Assembly: GCF_002104765.1 (NCBI RefSeq)
Contig: NZ_NCXM01000030.1
Coordinates: forward strand, 1-64,000
DNA: 64,000 nucleotides
From: Mycolicibacterium vulneris
GTDB lineage: Bacteria; Actinomycetota; Actinomycetes; Mycobacteriales; Mycobacteriaceae
Direction of reading: 5' to 3'
The notes under the pieces are model-generated. The model searched no databases. It was not told the origin of the DNA and worked only from the letters and a program-made list of their open reading frames with translations. Positions 8,298 to 16,242 of this stretch are shown piece by piece. Position numbers and translations under genes: made by a program. Each line of letters opens with the position of its first letter. The stretch's first letter is position 1.

Positions 8298-9547
8298 CAG
8301 GACGTCACCGCGACCTTACCGGCGTAGTCGACCTGCCAATGCTTGATGCCGTTGAGCCAGCCCGATCGCAACCGCTCGGGCTCGCCGATCGGCTTGAGAT
8401 CCGGCATGTGGTCGGCGACCGCGTTGAAGATCAGGTTGATCGTCATGCGGGCCAGGTTCGCACCGATGCAGTAATGGGCTCCGGTGCCGCCGAAGCCGAC
8501 GTGCGGGTTCGGGTCGCGCAGGATGTTGAAGCTGTGCGGGTCTTCGAAAACCTCTTCGTCGAAGTTGGCCGAACGGTATGACATCACCACCCGCTGGCCC
8601 TTCTTGATCTGCACGCCGCTCAACTCGGTGTCCTCGTTGGCGGTGCGCTGGAAGGCCGAAACCGGTGTGGCCCAACGGATGATCTCGTCGGCCGCGGTCG
8701 CCGGGCGCTCCTTCTTGAAGAGCTCCCATTGATCGGGGTTGTTCGCCATCGCGATCATGCCGTGGGTGATCGAGTTCCGCGTCGTCTCGTTACCCGCCAC
8801 GGCCAGCATCACCACGAAGAAGCCGAACTCGTCGTCGGAGAGCTTCTCGCCGTCGATGTCGGCCTGGATGAGCGTGGTGACGATGTCGTCGGTGGGGTTC
8901 TGGTTGCGCTCCGCCGCCATCGCCATCGCGTACATGATCAGTTCCATCGACGACTGCGCGGGGTCGACGTTGGCGTACTCGGGGTCGGTGCCACCGGTCA
9001 TCTCGTTGGACCAGCGGAAGAGCTTGTCGCGATCCTCCTGCGGAACGCCCAGCAGACCCGCGATGGCCTGCAGGGGCAGCTCGCACGACACCTGTTCGAC
9101 GAAGTCACCGCTGCCCTCTTTCGCGGCGGTCTCAGCGATGTTCTGCGCGCGCTCGGCCAACTCGGCTTCCAGCCGCCCGATAGCCCGCGGCGTGAACCCG
9201 CGGGAGATGATCTTGCGCAGCCGGGTGTGGTGCGGCGCGTCCATGTTGAGCATGACGCTGCGCTGCAGCTCGACCTGCTCACGCTTCATCTCCGGCGGCC
9301 AAGTCGGGATGGCGCCGTTCATCCAGCTGGAGAAGATGTCGCTGCGCTTCGACACCTCCTTGACGTCGGCGTGCTTGGTGACGATCCAATAGCCGTGGTC
9401 CTCAAACCCGCCCGCGCCATTCGGGATGTCAACCCAGTGGATCGGCTCTGCCTTACGCAGCTGGGCAAGCTCCTCGACGGGCAATCCGGCGAGGTTGACG
9501 TCGGGGTCGAGAAAGTCGAAGTCAGCGGGAATGTTGGGGGGTGCCAT
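8297..9547 (-). CDS. cyp125: Cytochrome P450 CYP125 (steroid C26/27 monooxygenase)
   Basis: A 416-aa P450, orthologous to Rv3545c. It shows the I-helix oxygen-binding AGNETT (251-256), the K-helix ExxR (E288-R291) and the heme loop FGGTGAHYCIG with C360 as thiolate ligand. CYP125 oxidises the terminal side-chain carbon of cholesterol/cholestenone to the acid, the entry step of side-chain beta-oxidation. The M. tuberculosis protein has about 17 extra N-terminal residues; here the ATG at 9547 with AAGGAG 11 bases upstream is the plausible start. It is first gene of the igr operon, divergent from fadA5. Confidence 0.95.
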   Translation of the reverse strand: MAPPNIPADFDFLDPDVNLAGLPVEELAQLRKAEPIHWVDIPNGAGGFEDHGYWIVTKHADVKEVSKRSDIFSSWMNGAIPTWPPEMKREQVELQRSVMLNMDAPHHTRLRKIISRGFTPRAIGRLEAELAERAQNIAETAAKEGSGDFVEQVSCELPLQAIAGLLGVPQEDRDKLFRWSNEMTGGTDPEYANVDPAQSSMELIMYAMAMAAERNQNPTDDIVTTLIQADIDGEKLSDDEFGFFVVMLAVAGNETTRNSITHGMIAMANNPDQWELFKKERPATAADEIIRWATPVSAFQRTANEDTELSGVQIKKGQRVVMSYRSANFDEEVFEDPHSFNILRDPNPHVGFGGTGAHYCIGANLARMTINLIFNAVADHMPDLKPIGEPERLRSGWLNGIKHWQVDYAGKVAVTS

Positions 9548-9576
9548 GTAGAGTGCGCTCCTTTTTCAACACTAAT

Positions 9577-9590
9577 TGCAACGTGTTCTA
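9577..9590. promoter_or_regulatory. KstR operator, cyp125-proximal
   Basis: TGCAACGTGTTCTA fits TnnAACnnGTTnnA. On the minus strand a -10-like TAGTGT (9574-9569) begins three bases beyond the box on the cyp125 side. It lies 30 bases from the cyp125 start, so this is taken as the igr-operon operator. Confidence 0.88.
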
Positions 9591-9655
9591 GTGCCAGTAA
9601 AACACGCCTCCTGCGCAGATAAAAGGCAGGTCACCATCCTCGCTTGTCAGAGTAA

Positions 9656-9669
9656 TGAAACGTGTTCTA
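9656..9669. promoter_or_regulatory. KstR operator and leaderless promoter of fadA5
   Basis: TGAAACGTGTTCTA fits the KstR consensus. The last two bases of the box begin TAGCCT (9668-9673), a TANNNT -10 element exactly six bases before the fadA5 ATG at 9680, so fadA5 is probably leaderless and directly blocked by KstR. Confidence 0.88.
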
Positions 9670-9679
9670 GCCTGACGGA

Positions 9680-10843
9680 ATGGGTAACCCTGTCATCGTT
9701 GAAGCCACTCGTAGCCCCATCGGCAAGCGGAACGGATGGCTGTCCGGTTTGCACGCCACCGAGCTGCTGGGCGCCACGCAGAAGGCTCTTGTGGAGAAGG
9801 CCGGCATCGACGCGGGCGACGTCGAACAGATCGTCGGCGGCTGCGTCACTCAGTACGGCGAGCAGTCCAACAACATCACCCGGGTCAGCTGGCTCGTCGC
9901 CGGGTTGCCCGAGCACGTCGGCGCCATGACGGTGGACTGTCAGTGCGGCAGCGGTCAGCAGGCCAACGGCCTGGTCGCCGGCCTGATCGCGGCGGGTGCC
10001 ATCGACATCGGCATCGCGTGCGGAATCGAGGCTATGAGCCGCGTCGGGCTCGGCGCGAACGCCGGTCCGGACCGGACCATCCTGCGTCCCTCCTCGTGGG
10101 ACATCGATCTGCCCGACCAATTCACCGCGGCCGAGCGGATCGCCAAGCGGCGCGGCATCACTCGTGAGGAGATCGACGAGTTCGGCCTGGCGTCCCAGAC
10201 CAAGGCCAAGCAGGCCTGGGAAGAAGGCCGCTTCGACCGCGAGATCTCTCCGATCGAGGCCCCGGCGCTGGACGAGAACAAGCAGCCGACGTCCGAGCGC
10301 GTCACCATCAGCCGCGACCAAGGCCTGCGCGACACCACGCTGTCGGGGCTCTCCGCGCTGAAGCCGGTGCTGGAGGGCGGAATCCACACGGCGGGAACGT
10401 CGTCGCAGATTTCCGACGGCGCCGCGGCGGTGCTGTGGATGGACGAAGACAAGGCCAAGGCGCTCGGGCTGCGCCCGCGGGCCCGCATCGTCAGCCAGGC
10501 GCTGGTCGGCGCCGAGCCGTACTACCACCTCGACGGCCCGGTGCAGTCCACCGCCAAGGTGCTGGAGAAGGCCGGCATGAAGATGGGCGACATCGACATC
10601 ACCGAGATCAACGAGGCGTTCGCGTCGGTGGTCTTGTCCTGGGCGCGGGTGCACAACCCGGACATGGACAAGGTGAACGTCAACGGCGGGGCGATCGCGT
10701 TGGGCCACCCGGTGGGCAGCACCGGCAGCCGGCTGATCACCACCGCGCTGCACGAACTGGAGCGCACCGACCAGAGCACCGCGCTGATCACCATGTGCGC
10801 GGGCGGTGCCCTGTCGACCGGCACCATCATCGAACGCATCTAG
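9680..10843 (+). CDS. fadA5: Steroid side-chain thiolase FadA5
   Basis: A 387-aa thiolase orthologous to Rv3546. The nucleophilic cysteine is C89 in DCQCGSGQQ. The GHP loop is ALGHPVGSTGSR, and the second active-site cysteine lies in TMCAGGALSTG near the C-terminus. FadA5 cleaves the 3-keto steroid-CoA intermediates of side-chain beta-oxidation. It is transcribed away from cyp125 and followed after 22 bases by an NTF2-like gene and ddn, which may be read from the same promoter. Confidence 0.95.
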   Translation: MGNPVIVEATRSPIGKRNGWLSGLHATELLGATQKALVEKAGIDAGDVEQIVGGCVTQYGEQSNNITRVSWLVAGLPEHVGAMTVDCQCGSGQQANGLVAGLIAAGAIDIGIACGIEAMSRVGLGANAGPDRTILRPSSWDIDLPDQFTAAERIAKRRGITREEIDEFGLASQTKAKQAWEEGRFDREISPIEAPALDENKQPTSERVTISRDQGLRDTTLSGLSALKPVLEGGIHTAGTSSQISDGAAAVLWMDEDKAKALGLRPRARIVSQALVGAEPYYHLDGPVQSTAKVLEKAGMKMGDIDITEINEAFASVVLSWARVHNPDMDKVNVNGGAIALGHPVGSTGSRLITTALHELERTDQSTALITMCAGGALSTGTIIERI

Positions 10844-10865
10844 CGCTCGATCGTTCTGATACCTG

Positions 10866-11252
10866 GTGAGCGTCTCCGACGACAGCCGCATCGCCGCGGC
10901 GCAGGCCTACATCGATGCGCTGGTCAACCATGACGGCGACGCCGTTCCGTTCGCGCGGACGTGCACCCGTGTCGAGCAGGGAATCAAGAATGGTTTCTCC
11001 GGAAATCATCTGCGGCGCAGCCTCAATCGCGGGCTGCAGTACCGGTTGCTCGCGGACACGACGCCGCCGGACTACCGCATCGACGGTGACCGGGTGCACG
11101 CGTCGTACCAGGTGCTGACCAAGGCCGCGATCGGCGGCCGGCGGCTCGCCGCGCACGTCCACGAGACCTTCGTGATCCCGGCCGAAAGCGCAAGCGGGAA
11201 GGCCGAAATCCACCACATCAAGGTTCGCTTCCAACCCTTTATCCAGCGTTAG
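10866..11252 (+). CDS. NTF2/SnoaL-like small protein, unknown function
   Basis: A 128-aa protein starting with GTG. The helical start AAQAYIDALVNHDGDAVPFA, a middle beta region (YRIDGDRVHASYQVLT) and the C-terminal strand IHHIKVRFQPF are the pattern of a cone-shaped NTF2-like fold. I do not recognise a defined catalytic family; a DUF8021-like or SnoaL-like assignment is plausible. It sits between fadA5 and ddn, 19 bases upstream of ddn, at a place where M. tuberculosis has no gene. A role in binding a hydrophobic steroid intermediate is only a guess from context. Confidence 0.8.
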   Translation: MSVSDDSRIAAAQAYIDALVNHDGDAVPFARTCTRVEQGIKNGFSGNHLRRSLNRGLQYRLLADTTPPDYRIDGDRVHASYQVLTKAAIGGRRLAAHVHETFVIPAESASGKAEIHHIKVRFQPFIQR

Positions 11253-11271
11253 GGACATTCAAGGAGCTCCC

Positions 11272-11724
11272 ATGCCGAAACCGAAGCCACGTTCACTCAA
11301 TGCGCCCTGGGTCGGCTTCATCATCAAGTGGATGGCCAAGGGCAACACGTGGATCTACAAGCGCAGCAACGGAAGGCTCGGCAACACCTTTCAGAAGGCT
11401 CCGGTCGCGCTGCTCACCACCACGGGCCGCAAGAGTGGCGAACCGCGGGTCAGCCCGCTGCTCTACCTGCGCGAGGGAAACCGGGTGATCCTGGTCGCCT
11501 CCAAGGGCGGCAGCGACAAACACCCGCAGTGGTACCTCAACCTCAAGGCCAATCCCAAAGTCTCCGTGCAGATCAAGGACGAGGTCCTGCAGCTACAGGC
11601 GCGCGATGCCACCGAGGCGGAACGCGCCGAGTACTGGCCGAAGCTGGACGCCATGTACCCGTCGTTCGGCGACTACCGATCGTGGACGGACCGCGTCATC
11701 CCCATCGTCATCTGCGACCCGTAA
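11272..11724 (+). CDS. ddn: F420-dependent deazaflavin nitroreductase Ddn family
   Basis: A 150-aa split-barrel protein, orthologue of Rv3547 (151 aa). Core segments are APVALLTTTGRKSGEPRVSP (cofactor-binding strand), LVASKGGSDKHPQWYLNL, and the C-terminal tyrosine-rich segment YPSFGDYRSWTDRVIP corresponding to the substrate pocket of Ddn. Family members use reduced F420 to reduce quinones and nitroimidazole pro-drugs such as pretomanid. An AAGGAG Shine-Dalgarno precedes the ATG. Whether this copy activates nitroimidazoles cannot be told from sequence. Confidence 0.92.
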   Translation: MPKPKPRSLNAPWVGFIIKWMAKGNTWIYKRSNGRLGNTFQKAPVALLTTTGRKSGEPRVSPLLYLREGNRVILVASKGGSDKHPQWYLNLKANPKVSVQIKDEVLQLQARDATEAERAEYWPKLDAMYPSFGDYRSWTDRVIPIVICDP

Positions 11725-11729
11725 CGTTT

Positions 11730-12091
11730 CCCTCGCCCCAGGTTGGGAAGCTGCTGCGGTTCCCTGCGGCGCTGCCGACGACGACCGGGACGCAAGTCGG
11801 ACGCGCCTCGTACCACCGCGACGCTGTACCTGCGCGACGGCGAAAAGGTGATTCTCCCAGCCTCTTTCGGTGGACGCGACGAAGACCCGTTGTGGTATCG
11901 AAAACGTGAAGGAGAATCCCGGGGTGCGGGTGCAGATCCGGGCCGAGCGCCTGGACCTGGTGGCCCGTGACGCGACAGACGCTGAGCGCGAACGCTATTG
12001 GCCGCCGCTGACGTGGATGTACCCGCCGTACCGCAAGTACCGTGAGGCCGCCGAGCGGGTCATCCCGCTGGTGGTGTGCGAGCGTCGCTAG
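11730..12091 (+). pseudogene. Frameshifted second ddn-like gene
   Basis: Directly after ddn, three different forward frames carry successive pieces of the same fold: LLRFPAALPTTTG (about 11750-11790), then TLYLRDGEKVILPASFGG followed by DEDPLWY (about 11820-11900), then ENVKENPGVRVQIRAERLDL through ARDATDAERERYWPPLTWMY to the TAG at 12091. Each aligns in order with ddn itself (VALLTTTG, LLYLREGNRVILVASKGG, ARDATEAERAEYWPKLDAMY). The N-terminal start region is also missing. At least two frameshifts, each in the same direction, make it a tandem-duplication remnant. Its stop codon overlaps the convergent SDR stop in a CTAG. Confidence 0.85.
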
Positions 12092-12993
12092 GCGCCGTAC
12101 ACGGGGACCGGCGGGCGTGCCTTGGCGAGCAGATCGGCGACGACGGGTCCCAGTTCCGCGGGATCCCACCGCGCGCCCTTGTCGATCTCCGGCCCGTGGG
12201 CCCAGCCCTCCGCGACCCGAATCTTGCCGCCCTCGACCTCGAACACCTTCCCGGTGACGTCGCGCGCCTCGGCGCTGCCCAGCCAAACCACCAGCGGTGA
12301 AATGTTTTCCGGCGCCATCGCATCGAAGTCCTGGTCCTGCGTCGCCATCATCTCGGCGAACACCGTCTCGGTCATGCGGGTGCGGGCCGAGGGTGCGATC
12401 GCGTTGACGGTGACGCCGTAGCGCCCCATCTCGGCGGCGGCGACCAACGTCATCGCCGCGATGCCGGCCTTGGCGGCGCTGTAGTTGCCCTGCCCGACGC
12501 TGCCCTGCAGGCCGGCACCCGAACTGGTGTTGATGATCCGGGCGTCAACGGTTTTTCCCTCCTTGGACAGCCCCCGCCAGTACGACGCGGCGTGGCGCAT
12601 CGTGGCGAAGTGGCCCTTGAGGTGCACGGCGATGACGGCGTCGAACTCCTCTTCGCTGGTGTTGGCCATCATCCGGTCGCGCACGATGCCGGCGTTGTTC
12701 ACCAAAACGTCCAGGCCGCCGAAGTTTTCGACGGCGGTCTGGATCAGGCTCGCCGCCTGGTCCCAGTCCGCGATGTTGGATCCGTCGGCGACGGCTTCAC
12801 CACCGGCGGCGACGATTTCGTCGACCACACCCTGGGCGGCGCTGCCACCGCCGGCCGGCGAACCGTCCAGGCCCACCCCGATGTCGTTGACCACCACACG
12901 CGCGCCCTCTTCGGCGAAGGCCAGCGCATGCGCGCGACCGATACCGCCGCCCGCTCCGGTGACGATGACGACACGGCCGTCAACCACTCCCAT
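12088..12993 (-). CDS. Short-chain dehydrogenase (Rv3548c-like), KstR2 regulon
   Basis: A 301-aa SDR. The NAD(P) motif is TGAGGGIGRAHA (about 12-23), followed by NNAG in VLVNNAGIVRDRMM, and the catalytic Ser/Tyr/Lys in INTSSGAGLQGSVGQGNYSAAKAG. It resembles the dehydrogenase domain of peroxisomal multifunctional enzyme type 2 (HSD17B4). The orthologue belongs to the KstR2 regulon for steroid C/D-ring breakdown; its precise substrate is not settled. The ATG at 12993 (MGVVDGRVVIVTG) gives the family N-terminus. It lies downstream of, and 14 bases from, the next SDR gene. Confidence 0.9.
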   Translation of the reverse strand: MGVVDGRVVIVTGAGGGIGRAHALAFAEEGARVVVNDIGVGLDGSPAGGGSAAQGVVDEIVAAGGEAVADGSNIADWDQAASLIQTAVENFGGLDVLVNNAGIVRDRMMANTSEEEFDAVIAVHLKGHFATMRHAASYWRGLSKEGKTVDARIINTSSGAGLQGSVGQGNYSAAKAGIAAMTLVAAAEMGRYGVTVNAIAPSARTRMTETVFAEMMATQDQDFDAMAPENISPLVVWLGSAEARDVTGKVFEVEGGKIRVAEGWAHGPEIDKGARWDPAELGPVVADLLAKARPPVPVYGA

Positions 12994-13007
12994 AGTCCTT
13001 GTCTCCT

Positions 13008-13793
13008 CTACTTGATCGCGCTCGCGTTCGTGGTTGCCAGATAGTGCGGCGGCTCGCCGCCGCCGTGCACCTCCAACGAGGCCCCGCTGATGTAGGACGC
13101 CACGTCGGAGGCCAGAAATGCTGCGGCCCAACCGATATCGGCGGGCTCGGCCAGACGGCCGAGTGGCACATTCTTCGAGATCGAGGCGATGGAGTCGGCA
13201 TCGCCGTAGAACAGTTCGGATTGCTCGGTCTCCACCATCCCGACCACGCAGGCGTTCACCCGGACCTTCGGACCCCACTCCACCGCCAGGGTCTGCGTCA
13301 GGCTTTCCAGGCCGGCCTTGGCCGCGCCGTAGGCGCCTGTCCCGGGGGACGGCCGACGGCCGCTGAGGCTGCAGATGTTGATGATCGACCCGCCCTGCTG
13401 CTGGGTTTGCATGTGGGCGTTCGCGTGCTGCGAAACCGACAGCGCACCAATCAGATTGAGTTCGATGATCTTGCGGTTGAACTTGGCGCTGGACTCCGCG
13501 GTCAGCACGTAGGGTGATCCCCCGGCGTTGTTGACCACGACGTCGAGCCGCCCGTGCCGGTCCACGATGGTGTCGACCAATCCCTTGACGGCGTCGTCGT
13601 CGCGGACGTCGCACGAGTGGAATTCGTAGGGCAGTCCCTCGACCGCCCGGCGCGCGCAGGTGACGACGGTGGCGCCCTGCTTGGCGAAAACGGAGCTGAT
13701 GCCGGCACCCACCCCGCGGACACCGCCGGTGACGAGAACCACCCGTCCGGCCAGCCCCAAGTTGATGGCGTCGGATGCTTCGGCGCGAGTCAC
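13008..13793 (-). CDS. Short-chain dehydrogenase (Rv3549c-like), KstR2 regulon
   Basis: A 261-aa SDR with LVTGGVRGVGAGIS (about 20-33), VVNNAGG, and a catalytic triad region SIINICSLSGRRPSPGTGAY followed by GAAKAG. The length matches Rv3549c (259 aa). It is the first gene of a two-gene transcript with the preceding SDR, driven from the region of the KstR2 operator at 13809-13822 and divergent from echA20. A role in oxidising an alcohol intermediate of HIP-CoA degradation is inferred from regulon membership only. Confidence 0.9.
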   Translation of the reverse strand: MTRAEASDAINLGLAGRVVLVTGGVRGVGAGISSVFAKQGATVVTCARRAVEGLPYEFHSCDVRDDDAVKGLVDTIVDRHGRLDVVVNNAGGSPYVLTAESSAKFNRKIIELNLIGALSVSQHANAHMQTQQQGGSIINICSLSGRRPSPGTGAYGAAKAGLESLTQTLAVEWGPKVRVNACVVGMVETEQSELFYGDADSIASISKNVPLGRLAEPADIGWAAAFLASDVASYISGASLEVHGGGEPPHYLATTNASAIK

Positions 13794-13808
13794 TGTGCTA
13801 GCGTACCA

Positions 13809-13822
13809 AGCAAGTGCTTGCT
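13809..13822. promoter_or_regulatory. KstR2 operator between the SDR pair and echA20
   Basis: AGCAAGTGCTTGCT fits the KstR2 consensus AnCAAGnnCTTGnT and extends to a 16-base perfect palindrome (13808-13823). It is 15 bases from the SDR start and 31 from the echA20 start, so it can repress both directions. Confidence 0.9.
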
Positions 13823-13853
13823 TAGGTAGTTACCCCCACAAGGAAGTGGCACC

Positions 13854-14609
13854 TTGCCCATCACATCCACAACCACCGAACCGGGCATCGTCGCGGTCAC
13901 CGTCGACTTCCCGCCCGTCAACGCCATCCCGTCGCGCGGCTGGTTCGAACTTGCCGACACCATCACCGCGGCCGGCCAAGATCTCAACACCCACGCGGTG
14001 ATCCTGCGCGCCGACGGCCGCGGCTTCAACGCCGGGGTCGACATCAAGGAGATGCAGCGCACCGAGGGATTCACCGCGCTGATCGACGCCAACCGCGGCT
14101 GCTTCGCCGCGTTCCGCGCGGTCTACGAGTGCGCGGTGCCCGTCGTCGCCGCCGTCAACGGATTCTGCGTCGGCGGTGGCATCGGCCTGGTCGGCAACTC
14201 CGACGTCATCGTTGCCTCCGACGACGCCACCTTCGGGCTACCGGAGGTAGAACGCGGCGCGCTCGGCGCGGCGACCCACCTGTCGCGACTGGTTCCGCAG
14301 CACATGATGCGGCGGCTCTTTTTCACGGCGGCCACCGTAGACGCCGCCACCCTGCACCACTTCGGTTCGGTGCACGAGGTGGTGCCGCGCGACGAGCTCG
14401 ACGAGGCCGCCCTGCGGGTCGCGCGCGACATCGCCGCCAAGGACACCCGCGTCATCCGCGCGGCCAAGGAAGCGCTGAACCTGATCGACGTGCAACGAGT
14501 CAACTCGAGTTACCGCATGGAGCAAGGCTTTACGTTCGAGCTCAACCTCGCCGGGGTGTCCGACGAGCACCGTGACGCGTTTGCCGGTACCGAGAAGGGC
14601 AAAAAGTAG
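13854..14609 (+). CDS. echA20: Crotonase-family ring-opening hydrolase EchA20
   Basis: A 251-aa crotonase, orthologue of Rv3550. The oxyanion-hole segments are AVILRADGRGFNAGVDIKEM (about 43-62) and VNGFCVGGGIGLVGNSDVIV. In M. tuberculosis EchA20 hydrolyses the cyclopentanone D ring of the unsaturated HIP-derived CoA ester (HIEC-CoA). The start is TTG at 13854, preceded by AAGGAAG at a good distance. It is the first gene of echA20-ipdA-ipdB-ipdC, whose junctions overlap by 1, 4 and 1 bases, so the four are translated together under KstR2 control. Confidence 0.93.
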   Translation: MPITSTTTEPGIVAVTVDFPPVNAIPSRGWFELADTITAAGQDLNTHAVILRADGRGFNAGVDIKEMQRTEGFTALIDANRGCFAAFRAVYECAVPVVAAVNGFCVGGGIGLVGNSDVIVASDDATFGLPEVERGALGAATHLSRLVPQHMMRRLFFTAATVDAATLHHFGSVHEVVPRDELDEAALRVARDIAAKDTRVIRAAKEALNLIDVQRVNSSYRMEQGFTFELNLAGVSDEHRDAFAGTEKGKK

Positions 14610-15493
14610 TGGCCGACAAGAGAACCACCCTCGACGAGGCCGTCGCGCAATTGCGCAGCGGCATGACCATCGGAATCGGCGGCTGGGGATCGCGGCGCAA
14701 GCCGATGGCGTTCGTGCGCGCGCTGCTGCGCACCGACATCACCGACCTGACGGTGGTGACCTACGGCGGGCCGGACCTGGGCCTGCTGTGCTCGGCCGGC
14801 AAGGTCAAGCGGGTCTACTACGGATTCGTCTCGCTGGACTCCCCGCCCTTCTACGACCCCTGGTTCGCAAAGGCCCGTGCCAACGGCGCGATCGAGGCCC
14901 GGGAGATGGACGAGGGGATGCTGCGCTGCGGACTGCAGGCCGCCGCGCAGCGCCTGCCGTTCCTGCCGATCCGCGCCGGGCTGGGCAGCTCGGTGCTGGA
15001 CTTCTGGGAGGGCGAGCTGCAGACGGTGACCAGCCCGTATCCGGCACCCGGCGGTGGGCACGAAACCCTGATCGCGATGCCGGCGCTGCGCCTGGATGCC
15101 GCGTTCGCACACCTCAATCTCGGTGACGCGCAAGGCAATGCGGCCTACACCGGGATCGACCCGTACTTCGACGACCTGTTCCTGATGGCCGCCGAGAAGC
15201 GCTTCCTGTCGGTGGAGCGCGTCGTGTCCACCCAGGAATTGGTCAAGGCGGTGCCCCCGCAAGCGCTGCTAGTGAACCGCATGATGGTCGACGGGGTGGT
15301 CGAGGCGCCGGGCGGCGCCCACTTCACCACCGCCGCACCGGATTACGGCCGCGATGAGAAGTTTCAGCGGCACTACGCCGAGGCGGCCTCGACGGACGAG
15401 GGCTGGCAGCAGTTCGTGCAGACCTTCCTGTCGGGCAGCGAAGAGGACTATCAGGCGGCCGTGCGCGCGTTCAAAAAGGAGGCCTCGTCATGA
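14609..15493 (+). CDS. ipdA: COCHEA-CoA hydrolase alpha subunit IpdA
   Basis: A 294-aa class I CoA-transferase-fold protein, orthologue of Rv3551. It shows GMTIGIGGWGSRRKPMAFVR near the N-terminus, TVVTYGGPDLGLL, and REMDEGMLRCGLQ (about 98-110), which contains the conserved glutamate region expected to be catalytic. IpdA and IpdB form a heteromeric hydrolase that opens the last carbocycle (ring C) of the steroid nucleus, although the fold looks like a CoA transferase. The GTG start overlaps the echA20 TAG by one base. Confidence 0.94.
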   Translation: MADKRTTLDEAVAQLRSGMTIGIGGWGSRRKPMAFVRALLRTDITDLTVVTYGGPDLGLLCSAGKVKRVYYGFVSLDSPPFYDPWFAKARANGAIEAREMDEGMLRCGLQAAAQRLPFLPIRAGLGSSVLDFWEGELQTVTSPYPAPGGGHETLIAMPALRLDAAFAHLNLGDAQGNAAYTGIDPYFDDLFLMAAEKRFLSVERVVSTQELVKAVPPQALLVNRMMVDGVVEAPGGAHFTTAAPDYGRDEKFQRHYAEAASTDEGWQQFVQTFLSGSEEDYQAAVRAFKKEASS

Positions 15494-16242
15494 GCGGCGT
15501 TGTGATCACTCGACCCGAGATCTGCGCGGTCGCCTGCGCGGAATTGTTCCGGGATGCCGGCGAGATCATGGTCAGCCCGATGACCAACATGGCCTCGGTC
15601 GGTGCGCGTCTGGCCCGGTTGACCTTTTCACCGGACATCCTGCTGACCGACGGCGAGGCGCAGCTGCTCGCCGAGACCCCGGCCCTTGGCGCGTCCGCCC
15701 CCGTCGAGGGCTGGATGCCGTTCGGCCGGGTCTTCGAAACCCTGGCCTGGGGCCGGCGGCACGTGGTGATGGGCGCCAATCAGGTTGACCGCTTTGGCAA
15801 TCAGAACATCTCGGCGTTCGGTCCGCTGCAGCAGCCCAAGCGCCAGATGTTCGGTGTCCGGGGTGCACCCGGCAACGCCATCAACCACGCGACCAGCTAC
15901 TGGGTGGGCAACCACTCCAAGCGGGTGTTCTGCGAGAAGGTCGACGTCGTCTGCGGAATCGGTTGGGACAACGTGGACACCGACAACCCGGCGTTCCGCT
16001 TCGCGAATACGTATCGGGTGGTGTCCAACCTCGGCGTGTTCGACTTCGGCGGGCCGGATCGAACCATGCGGGCGGTGTCCCTGCATCCCGGCGTCACGGC
16101 CGACGAGGTCGCCGAGAACACCTCGTTCGAGGTGCACGGCCTGGACGGCGCCGCGGAGACGCGGCTGCCGACCGACGACGAGCTGCGCCTGATCCGCGAG
16201 GTCATCGACCCGAAGGCGCTGCGCGACAGAGAGATCCGTTGA
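15490..16242 (+). CDS. ipdB: COCHEA-CoA hydrolase beta subunit IpdB
   Basis: A 250-aa partner of IpdA, the same length as Rv3552. CoA-transferase-like landmarks are PEICAVACAELFRDAGEI and the central VMGANQVDRFGNQNISAFG (about 97-115). It lacks the transferase catalytic glutamate motif and is used as the second half of the ring-opening hydrolase. A strong AAGGAGG (15476-15482) lies inside the end of ipdA ahead of the ATG, which overlaps the ipdA stop by four bases. Confidence 0.94.
   Translation: MSGVVITRPEICAVACAELFRDAGEIMVSPMTNMASVGARLARLTFSPDILLTDGEAQLLAETPALGASAPVEGWMPFGRVFETLAWGRRHVVMGANQVDRFGNQNISAFGPLQQPKRQMFGVRGAPGNAINHATSYWVGNHSKRVFCEKVDVVCGIGWDNVDTDNPAFRFANTYRVVSNLGVFDFGGPDRTMRAVSLHPGVTADEVAENTSFEVHGLDGAAETRLPTDDELRLIREVIDPKALRDREIR

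Noticed and set aside
9541..9680. A small gene between cyp125 and fadA5
   Set aside because: The 132-base gap is fully accounted for by two KstR operators and promoter elements, and no frame gives a plausible protein.
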